A stretch of DNA of 64,000 nt, taken from Amaurobius ferox. Lineage: Eukaryota > Arthropoda > Arachnida > Araneae > Amaurobiidae. Under the pieces are notes generated by a model that saw only the letters and a program-made list of their open reading frames with translations, ran no database searches and was not told the origin of the DNA. Every line of letters begins with the position of its first letter. Within the stretch, counting starts at the first letter, position 1. The translations under genes and the position numbers were made by a program. Of this stretch, positions 1 through 14,200 are shown piece by piece. The stretch spans positions 75,349,184 to 75,413,183 of the forward strand of contig OX578139.1 of the NCBI GenBank assembly GCA_951213105.1. Direction: 5' to 3'.

Positions 1-99
1 ATGTGCTGGGCTGCTCTTCAGCCTTTTGAGAGTTGGAGTCATCTCCCGGTCGTTTCTTTTATTGCCCCAAACGTTGTGTGAACCAGACGGCTTGATATA

Positions 100-410
100 G
101 GGGCGAAATAACCTAGTGGTAAGACACCAGGATTGCACTCAGTGGACCAGAATTTGAATCTCGGCTTTGCCTGAATTATCTCCGTATTTAAGCGGAATAC
201 CGATACGATAAAATCTGTGGATCCGGAAGTCCTTGTTGGTGGCAGGCAAAGGAGGGTACGGTCCCTATGTATGTCACCCCCACTTGATTCTAGTCTAATT
301 TGGGGGCACTGTCCCAGCCATCCAACTTGACACTATACAGCTTCGGGTAGGTTTTACGGTCCGAATCGAAGGAATTAATAGACACATTGAGATGTGAAAA
401 CAAAAACAAA
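100..410 (+). mobile_element. tRNA-derived SINE, diverged copy
   Basis: The head resembles a tRNA gene: an A-box-like AACCTAGTGGTAAGACACC and a B-box-like AATTTGAATCTC about 45 bp on. The body shares GGTGGCAGGCAAAGGAGGGTACGGTCCC-like and CCCCCACTTG...TCTAATTTGGG segments with the copies at 25.5-25.8 kb and 47.26-47.54 kb. It ends in an A/C-rich tail (GAAAACAAAAACAAAAG). No target-site duplication is evident. It is older than the other two copies. Confidence 0.7.
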
Positions 411-1932
411 AGCAAGTGGTATCAAATATATTTTTTATGATAGTACTTTTAGTGATAAAAAAATATGTTTCATCATTTTCGGGTGAATGTTAGGTATTTG
501 CAAGGGGGCATAGGACCTTTAAACCTTCAAAAAATCAATTTTTCAATTTCAGTTTATTCTGAATATTTGAACATTTTCTGAACACTGTGCAAAAAATTTC
601 TTTAGAAAAATTCGCATTATTTCTAGAGTTATGAGCTTTTATGGAACACTCACTTCTGAAAATTACACTATTGGCCGCTATCTCCGCCATTTTTAAAGGG
701 ACACCACTGTTAGTTTACGTTTGTATTTTGCTGTTTCATCATGTAATTCTAATACTTTTTCCACCATGTGTCTTATTTATTTATTTAATACATTCTGCAG
801 CAGTAGAACAGCAATTGTTCACCTTTACTCAACTGTTCAGCGCAGTTTGTTTAACGAGCGGATAAAAGAGCAAATTCCCACTTAACGCGCATTCTTCTGC
901 TCATATTCAGAAAGCAATGGACTTGTGAACGAACTACTTTAGAACATATAAATACGCAGCATATGGAACTCGATGATCTGTTAAGGGTTAACTAGAGTAT
1001 TGAAACTATAAGAATTATCTTGGTTTGCGAAAGAATAAAGTATAATATCAATTGTCAGTCTATAAATTTTAATTGCGAGTGAACATGTGTGTGGCTAGAG
1101 ATAGCTTAAACCCTGCAAAATATCTAAAGTGTTTTTGATTTCATCACTAAATAAGAATAGTTTTTTCAATTTATTTAAAAATACTGTTTGACAAGATTTA
1201 AAAACCATTTTAAACGTTTCAGCGTTTCAAAAATTGCAGCAGAATTAGACCCATCTACCTTCTTCAAATCTATCTCCCTCAAATACATTCCTCAAATAAC
1301 TTAATTTTTATGCCCATTACTCTTCTGAACAAGATCGCTGAGTTCAACATGTTGTGAAGGTTTTCTCCAAGATTCACAGGGCTACGGCGTTAAGTGGTAA
1401 TTTGCTCATTTATCCACTTGTGTTTGTTGATATTCTAGCGCCATTAACGTGTTTATAATTTCTTCTGAGTTTTGCAATTTTTTTCACTGTGTTTTCTTAC
1501 TTTTTGTTAATGATTTGCTAACTTTATGTTGTTTAAATATAATAATATTGAACTAAAATCTATTTCAATTAGAAATTACTTGCATATTTATTCGTGCAAA
1601 ATTCTATGTGCAACGCTTTTTGAGGGAGTTTCTCTGAATAATCTTTTCGCTGTTTACTAATGGATACAACTGCTTTGAAATATCGTTCTGGTAAAAGTAT
1701 GAAGAAAAAACATATTCAAGGAAATGTTTCTTTTATGAAAGATATTAAATTATTGGTAACTGGCATTATTTCTCAAAAGTCGCCCAATTGGCGATATTAC
1801 GTCAGGTATATTGGCAATGTTTTAAAACTTGCCGCCAGAAGTTACAAACCGAGATCTTTTGTATGCTTCCCTCTCATACATTTCTTCCTCATATACTTTA
1901 GAGGGTGATATGGGAAGAAAGTGTTGTTTTCA
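411..1932. other. Unassigned AT-rich DNA downstream of UNC93
   Basis: Open frames of 60-85 codons occur (for example 641-865 and 1660-1908 on the plus strand), but they have no recognisable domain, are low-complexity hydrophobic or lysine-rich, and show no splice context that would place them in a gene. No repeat family of this window was recognised here. Confidence 0.5.
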
Positions 1933-1955
1933 TTTATTCAAAACGGAAATTTATT
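1933..1955 (-). terminator. Candidate polyadenylation signals of the UNC93-like gene
   Basis: Two AATAAA hexamers on the minus strand (plus-strand TTTATT at 1950-1955 and 1933-1938) lie about 30-50 nt after the stop codon. Position and orientation suit a short 3'UTR, but AATAAA is common in AT-rich DNA, so this is only a candidate. Confidence 0.35.
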
Positions 1956-1981
1956 TTCAAAATGGCGTAGCCTGTACAATG

Positions 1982-2211
1982 TCAATCAGCTGTCGTCACT
2001 GAATAATCTTTCTTCATTCGAAAAGTTCTGTATTCCACAGTGACGTACCCCATCATACCGACGACCACAAACGCTATTTGCATGTAAATTTTCGTAGAGG
2101 TGCAGATCAGACTGTTGCAGCTGAAAGCGATCAGGTATCCTACGACTTCCCATATATTGTAGTTGGCGAATGCGGCCTCCTCGTCCGATCTGAAAAGAAT
2201 GCCGTACAAAG
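1982..2211 (-). CDS. UNC93A: UNC93-like, 3' coding exon (residues 396-471 and stop)
   Basis: The exon starts phase 1 after TTTTCAG, completing an Ala codon to read ALYGILFRSDEEAAFANYNI. The DEEAAFxNY motif followed by two hydrophobic segments (about 418-436 and 440-456) is diagnostic of the UNC93 C-terminus. The protein ends in a charged cytosolic tail (YRTFRMKKDY...). The stop is TGA at 1984-1982. Confidence 0.92.
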
Positions 2212-5200
2212 CTGAAAAGAAGGAATCATGAATACTTTAGGTACGTCCCTCACATTTTAAACACTAGAAAACATCATATATACATTAAATACACATTCTG
2301 GAACCCCCCCTCCTATACCTACAGCTTTTTTACTAATTCTTTACAAATTCGATAGCCAGGCTTAATATTAAATCATGCTGCGCCATGAAAATATGGGGTC
2401 AATATGACTGTCCTTTTATAATTTTTACCTTGGGCAGCCAATATTGCAATATTCGGATCCAATAGCATAGGCTGAACGAAAATGAGGGTTGGGGTGGGGG
2501 TGTTAAATACATATTTTGTTCTCATTTTCCAAACTTCAAGGGTTCCTTGGGAGGGGGGGGGGGGGTTATGACCCCCATTCCTTGGTGACGACATTGCAGG
2601 GATTCTTAAAACCGCAAATTCTGTCAAATGTTGTAATTATTTCAATATCAGTTTTATACGAAAAACCTAATAATTCGGCACTAAATGTATTTAATATTTG
2701 CCAAATTTTTAGGTTGAAAATTTAAATATTTTTCTTTTATTTCTAATGTTTTACAAGTTTTAAATGTAAACTTGAATAATATATTATATCCATATATATA
2801 AAGAAGAAAAGTATGTATGTATGTATGATCCACCATAACTGGAGAACGGCTGTACCGAATTTCATGAAATTTGGTAGGTAGTCTTGAAATCGCCTCACTT
2901 AAAACATAGGCCATGTTTCGAGTTTCTACGACCAGTGGTTCTCGAGATATTAGTGATAAAGGATACTTTCTCGTCTGTCTCATCATCACGGGAGAATATC
3001 TGAATCAAATTTAATGAAATTTGGTGGATAGTTTTGAAATAGCCCTCCATAAATTTAGTCCAAGATTCGAGTTTCTAGGACCAGGAGTTGTTGAGATATT
3101 GATAGAAAACGAAACTTTTTCCTAGGAGTTCCACTCTCTAACTCCATGATTCCCAACAAAAAAGATCAAAACTTGAAAATCAATTAGATCTCTGAATTGT
3201 ATGGGAGTTTATTGAACGTATTAATCACTTGAATAATTAATCACTTCCGTATTAATCACTCACGTATTAATCATCTTAAAAATCGCAGTTTTGAGATATG
3301 AATTTAAATGGAAACTATCACCGTGGTTTATTTATCACACGCTTACTCAACAACGAAAAGTATTAAGAAATCACAAGAAAGATCAATTATGCATAAAGCA
3401 TTGATTATGAAACAATTTCCAACTTTAATTTTATTTAAACATCTCTAAATTGCGATACATTCAGCGGTAATATATGTATCATAATACTGTAATAATTAAT
3501 TATATTTGAAAATTTAAACACTTCATCGAAAAAAACGAACTTGATTCAAATGACGCCATCGAAATATAAATCGCCTGGCTCTATGTAAAAGCAGTAAATA
3601 TTTTATTCATACATTTTTATTTCATTCATCACAGTCCTACAATAGTTTATTCTACTTAAAAATTTAAAACCATGGAGGCCAAAGTAATTTAACTCTACGC
3701 ATAAAACTTCATCGAAGAAATCTGCAATTAAATCGTCTGCTTCTCTATGTAAAATCAATGAATGTTTCATTCATATCATCAATATTGCAGACTCCTGAGC
3801 AAAATAATTTTGCGTTAAAGAAATTCAGCAATTCTTATACAACTCATCTTACAGCCTAATCAGTTTACATATTCTATAAGTAAAAATTAGGTTTCGTTGT
3901 AGAAATAATCAAAGTTTGATGATCATTTAAACTCAAATATTTTGTAATTGTGTTGTTTCAGAATACAGATGCACAGAAATTAAGCACAATAAAGCGGTTT
4001 TAGGACGAATACAAAAGTAAATTTAAATTAAAAAGAACTTTTAAAATAACAATTTTGACACAATATGGATGGTATTGATCATTTAATCTCAAATATATTG
4101 TAATTGTGCTGTTTCAGAATACAGATGCACAGAAATTAAGCAAAATAAAGCGGTTTTAGGACGGGTACGACACTGAATATAAATTAAAAATAATTTTAAA
4201 CATCACGATTTGTACACAAGATGGACGCCATATTTTATTTTGAAGTGGGTTACTTGATCTCTTCATATGATGATCACGTGATCTCTTCATATAATGGTCA
4301 CGTGATCTCTCCATATAATGGTCACGTGATATCTCCATATAATGGTCACATGATTTCATCACATAAAGGGTGTAATTATTATTTTAATTGTTAATTAAAA
4401 AACTACTGAATATATGTTGCTGAACATTTTTTTACTTATTTTATGGGATAATTAGAATACTTCCTAAAACTTTCGAGGCAATTTGCGAATTTTAAATTCG
4501 CTTAAAAATGTTTGAAAATTAGGTCCCATACGGTTCAATGTAGTTCATTTTTTCAACCCAGGCTCAATCCAAAACTTATTGGGTGATATTATTCATTTAT
4601 ATTCCCATAGGTGCCATAGACTGTCTGAACAGCATACTAAAATTTCATTTGGATAAAGTCATTTTTTACGGCAGTTATTGTCTTCACGGACAGACAGACA
4701 GAATGAACGAATTCATAAACACTTTTGAACTATGTTGTAAAGTGTTAACAAGAAAGATCAATCATGCTTAAAGCATTGATTATGAAACACTTTCCAACTT
4801 CAATGCAATTTCATTTAAGCATGTCTAAAATGCAATACATTCCTCGGTAATATTTTAAAATTTATCTCAATACTACATTCATTTATTATATTTGAAAACT
4901 TAAACCTTCATAGAAAAAAAATAACTTCATTCAAATGACGGCATTGAAATAAAAATTGCCTGGTTTAAACATTTCTAAAATGCGATACATTCCTCGGTAA
5001 TAATTTTAAAATTATCATAATACTACGATAATTTATTATATTTGAAAACTTCATCGAAAACAACTGAAATTCATTCAAATGACGTCATAGAAAAAATAAC
5101 ACGCCTGGCTCTCTCTATAAAAGCAGCATTTCATTCATAAATAATTTCCCATTCATGTCATTCATCGCAATACTATAATAATTTATTTTATTTAAAAATT

Positions 5201-8200
5201 AAGACCATGGAGCTACAAGTAATAAAACTCTATGCATAAAACTTCATCGAAAACAATCGTCCTTCTCCTTGTAAAATCAATGAATATTTCATTCATATCA
5301 GCTATGCAGACTCCATGAACTAAATGATTTTGTGTTAAGGAAATACAGCAGTTCTAATACAACTAATTCTACATATTTTGCTGTTTACATTTTACATAAG
5401 TGAAAAATAGGCTTCGTTGTAGAAATAATCAAATTTGGATGAGCATTTAAACTCAAATATATTGTAATTGCGTTGTTTCAGTATGTAGATGCACAGAATT
5501 TAAGCAAAAATAAAGTGGTTTTAGGACGGATACAACACTTAATATGAATTTAAAAAAACTTTAAAAATCGCGATTTCGAGACAAGATGGATGCCATACAC
5601 CATTTTGAAGTGGGTCACGTGATCTTTTCATATCATGGTCACTTGATCGCTTCATATAAGAGGTGTTATTAATATTTTAATTTTTATTTAAAAAACTACT
5701 GAATATATTTCGCTGAATTTTTTTTATATGTTTTATGGAACAATTTGAATATTACCTAAAATTTTCGAAGCAATTTGCGAATTTTAAATCCGCTTAAAAA
5801 ATGTTTGAAAGATTAGGTCCCAAAGGGCTCAATGTATTTAATTTTTTCAACGCGGGTTCAATCCAAAAGTAATTGGCTGATATTATTAATTTATATTCCC
5901 GTAGGTCCTACAGACCGTCTGAAAAACATACTAAAATTTCATTTTGATTAATTCATTTTTACGGCAGTTATCGTGCTAACGGACAGACAGACAGACAGAC
6001 AGACAGACAGAATGAACAAAGTCATAAAAACTTTTCAACTTTGTTGTAAAGTGTTAAAAATGGTTATTTAATAATCAGCATTTTATGAGAATGATTATTT
6101 TTCATGCAGCTATGACTTATATAATGTAATGATTTTTTTCTTACATAATGCAACGAATTATGCACAGTGCACAGTGAAAAAACATAATGCACAGTGAAAA
6201 AACATGTATAAGATTCACGGTCCTATATGTTCCGGTGTAATTTGATCATAGTTTAGCATGGTAAATCCCGAGCAATGCCGGGTAATCGCTGCCAGTTAAT
6301 GTATAATTCTATATCACTTATAGTACTATTTTGTTGAGATAGAAAATCAAATTTTATATCATTTATTTATTTACTCAAAATATGCCAATGGAGAACTATA
6401 ATCGCAATTCATTCCGTTGTTCAATAACCTGTACAAATCGAATTGAAAATATGTGTGTGTGTGGGTGTATGTGTGTGTGCATGTGTGTGCTTATCTCATT
6501 ATCACGACAGAGTGACTGCACCGAATTTCATGAAATTTTGTGGGTAGCCTTGAACTAAACCTACTTAAAATTTAGTCTATATTTCGAAGTTCTTGGACTT
6601 GGCGTTGTCATGATATTAATAAACAAGAAAGATCAATCATGTATAAGCATTGATTATGAAACACTTTCCAACTGAAATGCAATTTTATTTAAAAATTTCT
6701 AAAATGTGATACATTCAGTGGTGATATCTTTTACACTATCACAGTAGTACAGTAATTTATTATACCTAAATTTTTAAAACTGTTTCGAAATATAAATCAT
6801 CTGATTCTCTATGCAAAATCAATGAATATTTCATTCATATAATTTGTATTCCAGACTCCAGAGCTAAATAATTTTGTGTGAAAAAAATTCAGCAATTCTT
6901 ATGTAACTTACCTTACAATCGCTTGAGATATTTGCATTCTGCATAAGTTAAATTAGGCTTCGTTGCAAAAATAATAAAAGTTTAGGGATCATTTAAAATC
7001 ATAACTATTGTAATTGCGTAGGCACGAAATTTAGATACCCAGATAATACATAGATACACAGATAATACATGTGTGTGTGTTTATGTATTCAAAGTATTGG
7101 ATTCGTGCCGATGATCGGAACACGAATTTTCAAAGGATCTACACGTTTTGTGACTTCTAGAACACGAAAAAACTATTTTTAGGAAGACGACTGTGTGTGT
7201 GTTAGGGACTCTGTATGATTCTGTGTGTCTGTGAGGATATTACATCCACTCTAATTGAAAAACTAATGGACCGAATTTCATAAAATTTGGTATGTTTTTT
7301 GTAGGAAACCCTGATGTTCATTAGATTATAGTACGATTCGTAATAAAAAAAATCTGCCTTCATTGCGAAATTTTCGGCAGAAATTGCCTTTATAAACTCT
7401 AGCTAAAAACTAATAGAACAAATTTAACAAAATTTGGTGTATAATATTTCAATAACCTACAAGTGATTTATATAACAAATTTAACAAAATTTGGTATATA
7501 AATCATTTGTAGGTTATTCTAGTACGATTCGGAAAAAAGGAACGAGCTATTTTTGCGAAATGGCCCGCAAAAGTCGTTAAATATAAAAATAAAAGACTAC
7601 GTGTGCTCAATTATATCAATTAAATTCCTATTTTATACGTGATTTTTGACAACAAAAGGAATAAGTCTAATCTAGGACTAGCCGCTCATGAGATATTCTA
7701 GTTTTTTCGCGTTTTCGCTACGCCACATTTGACAATAAGTTCAGCTATCAAATGAGAACCAAATGTAAGTTTAACGTGCAAATTCAATGTCATTTAAAAT
7801 ACTTATGTCTGTTATTTTATGCAGATAAACTCAAATTATTATTGAAGAAATAAAAAGAACGTGAATATGAGTCTGCAGGGAAAGACATGTGCTGCCCACA
7901 TCAGAATTTTTAACAATAGTACAACAATGATTTATAGAAGTGAACGGGGATTATTCGAAAAAAATGTAGGATCTATATTTAAAAATCCACCAATTTTTTG
8001 TAGAATAAAATGTTCAACAAATTTAAGTTGTGAACCAAATTTTAACTCTCTAGGACGTTAAGTGCATTAAAAATGCAATCAAATAAGTATATTACGAAGA
8101 GTTATATAAAATTAAAAAAAAAATTGAAAAATTGTTATCTACCAAATTCATTTTAAAATGTGAAGCCTCTCTCATGTACAAAATAATTAAACTCTTGGAA

Positions 8201-11200
8201 AGATATTTATTATATATCTCTCTTTTCTTTCTGGAGGATATCCCAAAAGTTAGAATTTAATTGAATTTGTTTTTCTCCCTATATTAAATAATTTTTAATA
8301 AAAAACTACCTAATGTATTTTACTGAAATTTTTTTTATGTATTTTATGGAATAATGTGAATATTTTCTAAAAATTTCGCAGAAATTTGTGAATTTTAAAT
8401 TTGATTAAAAAATGTTTGAAAAATTAAGTCCCACAGGGTTCAATGTATTTCATTTTTTCAACCCGGATTCAATAAAAAACTAATTGGGTGATATTATTTA
8501 TTTATATTCCCATAGGTCCCACAGACCATCTGAACAACACACTAAAATTTCATTTTGATAAAGTCATTTTTACGGCAGTTATCGTGCTAACGGACAGACA
8601 GACAGATAGAATGTGCAAAGTCATAAACACTTTTCAACTATGTTGTAAGTGTTAACAAGAAAGATCAATCAGGCTTAAAGCATTGATTATGAAACACTTT
8701 CCAACTTCAATCCAATTTTATTTAAAAAAAGTGGAAAATGCAATACATTCCTCGGTAATATTTTAAAACTTATCACAATACTACATTGATTTATTATATT
8801 TGAAAACTTAAACCTTTATTGAAAAAAATGAACTTCATACAAATGACGGCATTGAAATATAAATTGCCTGGTTTAAATATCTCTAAAATGCAATACATTC
8901 CACGGTAATATTTTAAAAACTATCATAATACTACGATAATTTATTATATTTGAAAACTTCATCGAAAACAACTGAAATGAATTCAAATGACGTCATAGAA
9001 AAAATAACACGCCTGGATCTCTCTATAAAAACAGGATTTCATTCACAACTTTCTCCCATTCATTTCATTCATCACAATACTATAATAATTTATTTTATTT
9101 CAACATTTTATTTAAGACCATGGAGCTACAAATAATTAAACTCCATGCTTAAAACTTTATCGAAAAAAATCGTCCTTCTCTTTATAAAATCAATTAATAT
9201 TTCATTCATATCAGCCATGCAGACTCCATGGACTAAATTATTTTGTGTTAAAAAAATACAGGAATTCTAATACAACTCATTCTACATATTTTGCTGTTTA
9301 CATTTTACATAGGTGAAAAATAGGCTTAGTTGCAGAAATAATCAAATTTAGATGAGCATTTAAACTCAAATATATTGTCATTGCGTTGTTTCAGTATGTA
9401 GATGCACAGAATTTAAGCAAAAATAAAGTAGTATTAGGACCGATACAACATTCAATATGAATTAAAAAGAACTTTAAAAAATCACAATTTTGAAACAAGG
9501 TGGATGCCATATATCATTTTGAAGTGGGTGATGTGATCGTTTCATATCATGGTCACGTGATCGTTTCATATCATGGTCACGTGATCGTTTCATATAAGAG
9601 GTGTAATTATTATTTTAATTTTTATTTAAAAAACTACTGAATATATTTCGCTGAATTTTTTTTATATATTTTATGGAACAATTTGAATATTATCTAAAAT
9701 TTTCGAAGCAATTTGTGAATTTTAAATCCGCTTAAAAAATGTTTGAAAAATTAGGTCCCATAGGGCTCAATGTATTTCATTTTTTCAACCCGGATTCAAT
9801 CCAAAACTAATTGGGTGATATTATTCATTTATAATCCCATAGGTCCTACAGACCGTCTGAACAACATACTAAAATTTCATTTTGATTAAGTCATTTTTAC
9901 GGCAGTTATCGTGCTAACGGACAGACAGACAGACAGACAGACAGACAGAATGAACAAAGTCATAAACACTTTTCAACTTTGTTGTAAAGTTTTAAAAAGT
10001 GAATTTTCCATACAGCTAGCATTGTGGAGATAATACTTTTTCCTCAAATTTATTTGAAGAAAATTATATCATGTTGCTCAGCAATGCAATTCAATCAAAT
10101 GTATTCATACGACAGAATATTTTTATTACATTTTCCGATTTAAATACAAAAGAATTTTATACGAAAATTATAAAAAAAAACTATTACATTTTCGAGTGAA
10201 TTTTATATCTGTTAGGCCCTTTGGATTTAAAGATTACGGAAATTATTGATATTTTCAATTTCTTACTTCATCTGTTTTTTTTTTGGCAAAGATTTTTCAA
10301 AATCATATATTGTGTTTAGTAAATTGAGGAAGCGGAATGAATACACAGGGTATGAGTAAATCATCTGATACCGATTTGGCGCTTCCATTTTGTAAATTTG
10401 ATTACAAACTAGGCCGCTTTATTCTTCAAATCCAAATGCTAAGATAATTTTGTATAGCAAGAAGAGAGATCCTTTCTTTTTAAGAATTAAATAAAATATT
10501 TTAATATATTGTTTTGAAAAATTTCTAGATATGCCCGTGAAGATAATTTTGTATTACGTGAACAGAAATTCTTATACTCCTTTCAGGAGAATTAAATTAA
10601 ATATTTTATAGAATGTTTTGAATAATCATCAAATCTGCCTGTGAAGATAATTTCATTTAGCAATTGAGATGCAAAGTGAATTGAGATGCATTGTCAGATA
10701 TCAAAACTTTTGATAATCCATATCTATTGTAATAATCAGCTAAAACGTTAACAGTGCACTATGTTGAAATTGATCTGACTGGTATTGCTTCCAAATATTT
10801 TCTAAGATGGTCTATAATAGTTACAATATAATTATGCTGTACTGTGGATCTTATAAGTTTACCAATAATATATATTGCCACTGTCTCTCCAACTTTAAAT
10901 TGTTTGGATTGTAATTGTTATGCTTCTATATGACATTGTTTTTAAATTTAGACATTTTTCACATTTGAAGCAAAAGTTTTTGACATCCGAAAACATATCA
11001 TTCCAAAAGTATAGTTTTTCAATTTAGTGTATGTCTTACCAATTCAAAAGTGGGCTATATGAGCTGCCTGGATTGTAATCCTTTGTAGTTTTTTAGGAAT
11101 TACTACTCTCATCAAATTTTGATTCTTGACTGTATTCTTGAGTCTGAGTTTAAATTTCAATAAATTATCCTTTCCATCAATTCTGTAACTCTTAACCGTA

Positions 11201-14200
11201 GTATTATTTTTATTTTCCTCAAGAAGTTTCTTATTTTGCATTAACTTGATGTTGTGAGACAAATCATTTAAATTTTTATCTTTAATTATTATTCTAAATT
11301 ATCCTTTTCCAAATTATTCTAAATTATTATTCAAAATTATTCATTAAAATATTAAAATACTCCAATAATATTAAATTTTAATTGTATAACTGTAGCGGTA
11401 ATTCATGCTAATTTCAGTATGCCAAAAAAATCTGCCTGTCATTCACTCTAGGAGCTCCATGTTTCGAGCGCAAAGTTTTGTTTTTACGAAGTGGCAACCG
11501 GGTGAACGCAATCAGCCAATCAGGCTCTGCCACAGCTTAGTGCGCAATTTCTCTTTGTATGCAAGAACGCTAGCCCCACTCTTCTGAAAATTTTGAAGAA
11601 AAAAGGTCGTGTATATGTGTGGGAGTTCCTCCCTTATCATTGCCTTTGTCATTTTTTAGATTTTGTGCATATATAACCTATATCTATGCAATCTAAATGA
11701 TTCAAATATATGTTGTCCTTGGTAAGTAATGCAAACATGGTTCAATAAAAATATGGGTGATGGTGTCAAAGAAGAATGCTATATTTGGTAAAATTTTATA
11801 ATAGCTTGAATTTTTAAATTTGAAGTGTTACTGTTATTGCTGCATCAGAGTTTTGATTGTGATGACTACTGTTAGTTTGGGATATTAAGATATCTATAAT
11901 TATCTGCTGTGTGAATGTTATTTTGTGAAATGTGCAAGTTGATAAATAAGGTGATGCAGAAAGAAATTATTCTGAAGATTGTTTCTTTTGTATAATCTAC
12001 ACTTATGCTTTGATGAAATTAAGTGGCTATCATGTTAGTGTCAAATATATATTTTTTCGGCAAAACAAAATTAATTCTATAAAGGAATAGATTGAGACAC
12101 AAAATGTAGTATGCAAAACTCTCCCTTTTTTAAAGGAAAAAATTGTATTATACTTACAAAGATAGAAGAATGAAATCAAATAACTTTGACACATTTAAAA
12201 TCAATAAAGAAGATATTTTTTATTTTAGAGTTTCCTTTATTTTTTTAGAGAGACAATGACTTTTACATTGCAGACTACTTTGAATATGGCATTCCTATTT
12301 TTGAGAACAAGAAATTATTGATTGTTGAATAAAGTCTTGAGTATGACTGGTGAATACGTTTTTTATTATAATTTGTATTTACAGATCCTAAGTACAGGTA
12401 TGTACAAAAATGTAAGATTTTAACATGTATTAAAAATTGTGTATTTTGTAATTTTAAGGCGCCCATATGCAAAATGGTTACATAATTTATCTTAATTCAT
12501 AACGCTTTGTATTTTTATGTTCCAAATTTTATTTTCCTTTTATACGATCCCAATTCTCTAAATATTTAACAGTTTATTTTATTAATTTTTTTATATTTGC
12601 AAATGGGTGTCCGATCAATCAGGAGTTGAGTTACAGACTCTTAATCATTAAATTACATTTTTATTGCTTAATTTTCCCTTGAGCGGTTTATGTAACAACA
12701 CTTGCTATCTGCCAATTCTTCCTTTAAAATATTATCATCAGTCAATTTAGTTTTTGTTTCAAAAATATTATTCACCAGTTCTTTAATTTTTTTGTTTGGA
12801 AAATTCTCTATACTCATGTAATCACTAGGGTTGGATTGTCCTTCAATAAAGTTGATTTCAAATTTAAATGATTGTAAAAATAGCAGCTATCTACTTTCTA
12901 TGTCACTGGCCCTCTCTTATGCAAGATGGTATGATAGTGCTTTTGCATCACTCTTAATTTCGAATTCTGCACCAATTAAATAGTCTTGAATGTGTTTAAC
13001 TCCTTCGTAAATTGCCAAAAGTTTCCTTTTTATACTTGGGTAGCGTGATTCAGAATCTTTAAACTTTCTTAATTTTCAGAGGGTGCATATTACCATTATG
13101 ATTCAGAAATAAAATTGCTGAGATAGCTCTGTTAGAGGTATCACAGATAAGGCAAAAAGGTTTGTTATAATCAGCATTCTTCGCATTCGGTTCATTCAAA
13201 ACAATATCCTGTAGTTGCTACAATGCATACTGACATTCCTCTGTCCAATTAAATTGTTGTGATCTCTTAGTCAAACTTATCAATGGTTGAACAATACTAG
13301 CATAATTTTGAATCAGTGTTCTAAAATAACTAGTCATTCTAAGTAAAGTTTTGACTTGCTTTGCATTCTTCGGTACTGGAAATTCTTGTATCTTTTTGAT
13401 ATTTTTTTCTGGAGAATAGCCATTCTGATTGATCTTAAAACCCAAATATTCTGTTTATTTTTGGAACAATTGTACTTTCTCAGCATCCAGTGTTAAATTC
13501 AAATCCTCCAATCTGTCAAAAATCAGCAAAACTCCATGTAGAGTAGCCAGTAATGATGATATCGTCTAAAAAATACCTAACTCCTTTATCTCTGATATCT
13601 CCTAAACATTTATGAATTAATTTGGCAAAGTAACTAGCACTATTAGCAGTACCGAATGGCAAACGGGTAGGTTGGCAGGAACTCCAATGGGTTACGAATT
13701 CCGATTTCACTTTATCCATAGGCCTAAGCTTCATTTGGAAGAAGACAGCCTTAAAATTCAACGCACAGTACAGATTTCTGCCTGAAACTTATTGCAAGAT
13801 GTCGTGGATATAATCTACCGAAAATTGAAATGGAATAAGGTATGAATTTAATAGCCTGTAGTCGATAGTCAACAGTAGTTTTTGATGCTCTTGCTTCTCA
13901 GATTTGGATGAGTCTTTCTTTCTAATGAAAAGTGCAGGAAAGGCAAAATTTGAGTTGGTTTCCTCAATAATACCAGCTTTCCGAAGCTTCTTAATTTCTT
14001 GATGGGCAACATATTTTAATAAATGTGTCATTTTATATGCTCAACACTGTATAGGATATTCATTTATTAAATTGAATTCAGGTACCACATTGTCGGTTAC
14101 TCCCAAGGTCTCATAATCCTTTGAGAACACTGCATAATTCTCCAACAACATTTTTTGCACTCTCGACTTTTGATGTTCAGGTAGGTGTTCTAAGCTAAAA

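Larger units (their letters stand above)
3375..6059 (+). repeat. Two tandem ~1.3-kb units inside the first Helitron-like element
   Basis: Units 3375-4749 and 4750-6059 each start AAGAAAGATCAATYATG and end after an ACAG-repeat and ...TTGTTGTAAAGTGTTAA. Shared internal blocks include TTCCTCGGTAATATTTTAAA, TCGTTGTAGAAATAATCAAA, a GGTTTTAGGACGG segment and CACGTGATC-rich minisatellites. The same unit recurs at 8657-9998 and in pieces at 6625-7030 and 8280-8656. Confidence 0.8.
2789..6295 (+). mobile_element. Helitron-like non-autonomous element, old copy
   Basis: The 5' end reads A|TCCATATATATAAAG, followed by a GGAGAACGGCTGTACCGAAT-type block shared with the Helitrons at 26.3, 51.9-55.3 and 55.5 kb. 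The 3' end has a CCCG...CGGG hairpin (about 6267-6281) followed by GTAATCGCTGCCAG|T, the usual CTAG terminus with one change. Rolling-circle Helitrons begin TC, end CTRR after a short hairpin and insert between A and T; all three features are seen, one imperfect. No Rep/helicase coding is present. The interior is mostly two tandem 1.3-kb units. Confidence 0.65.
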
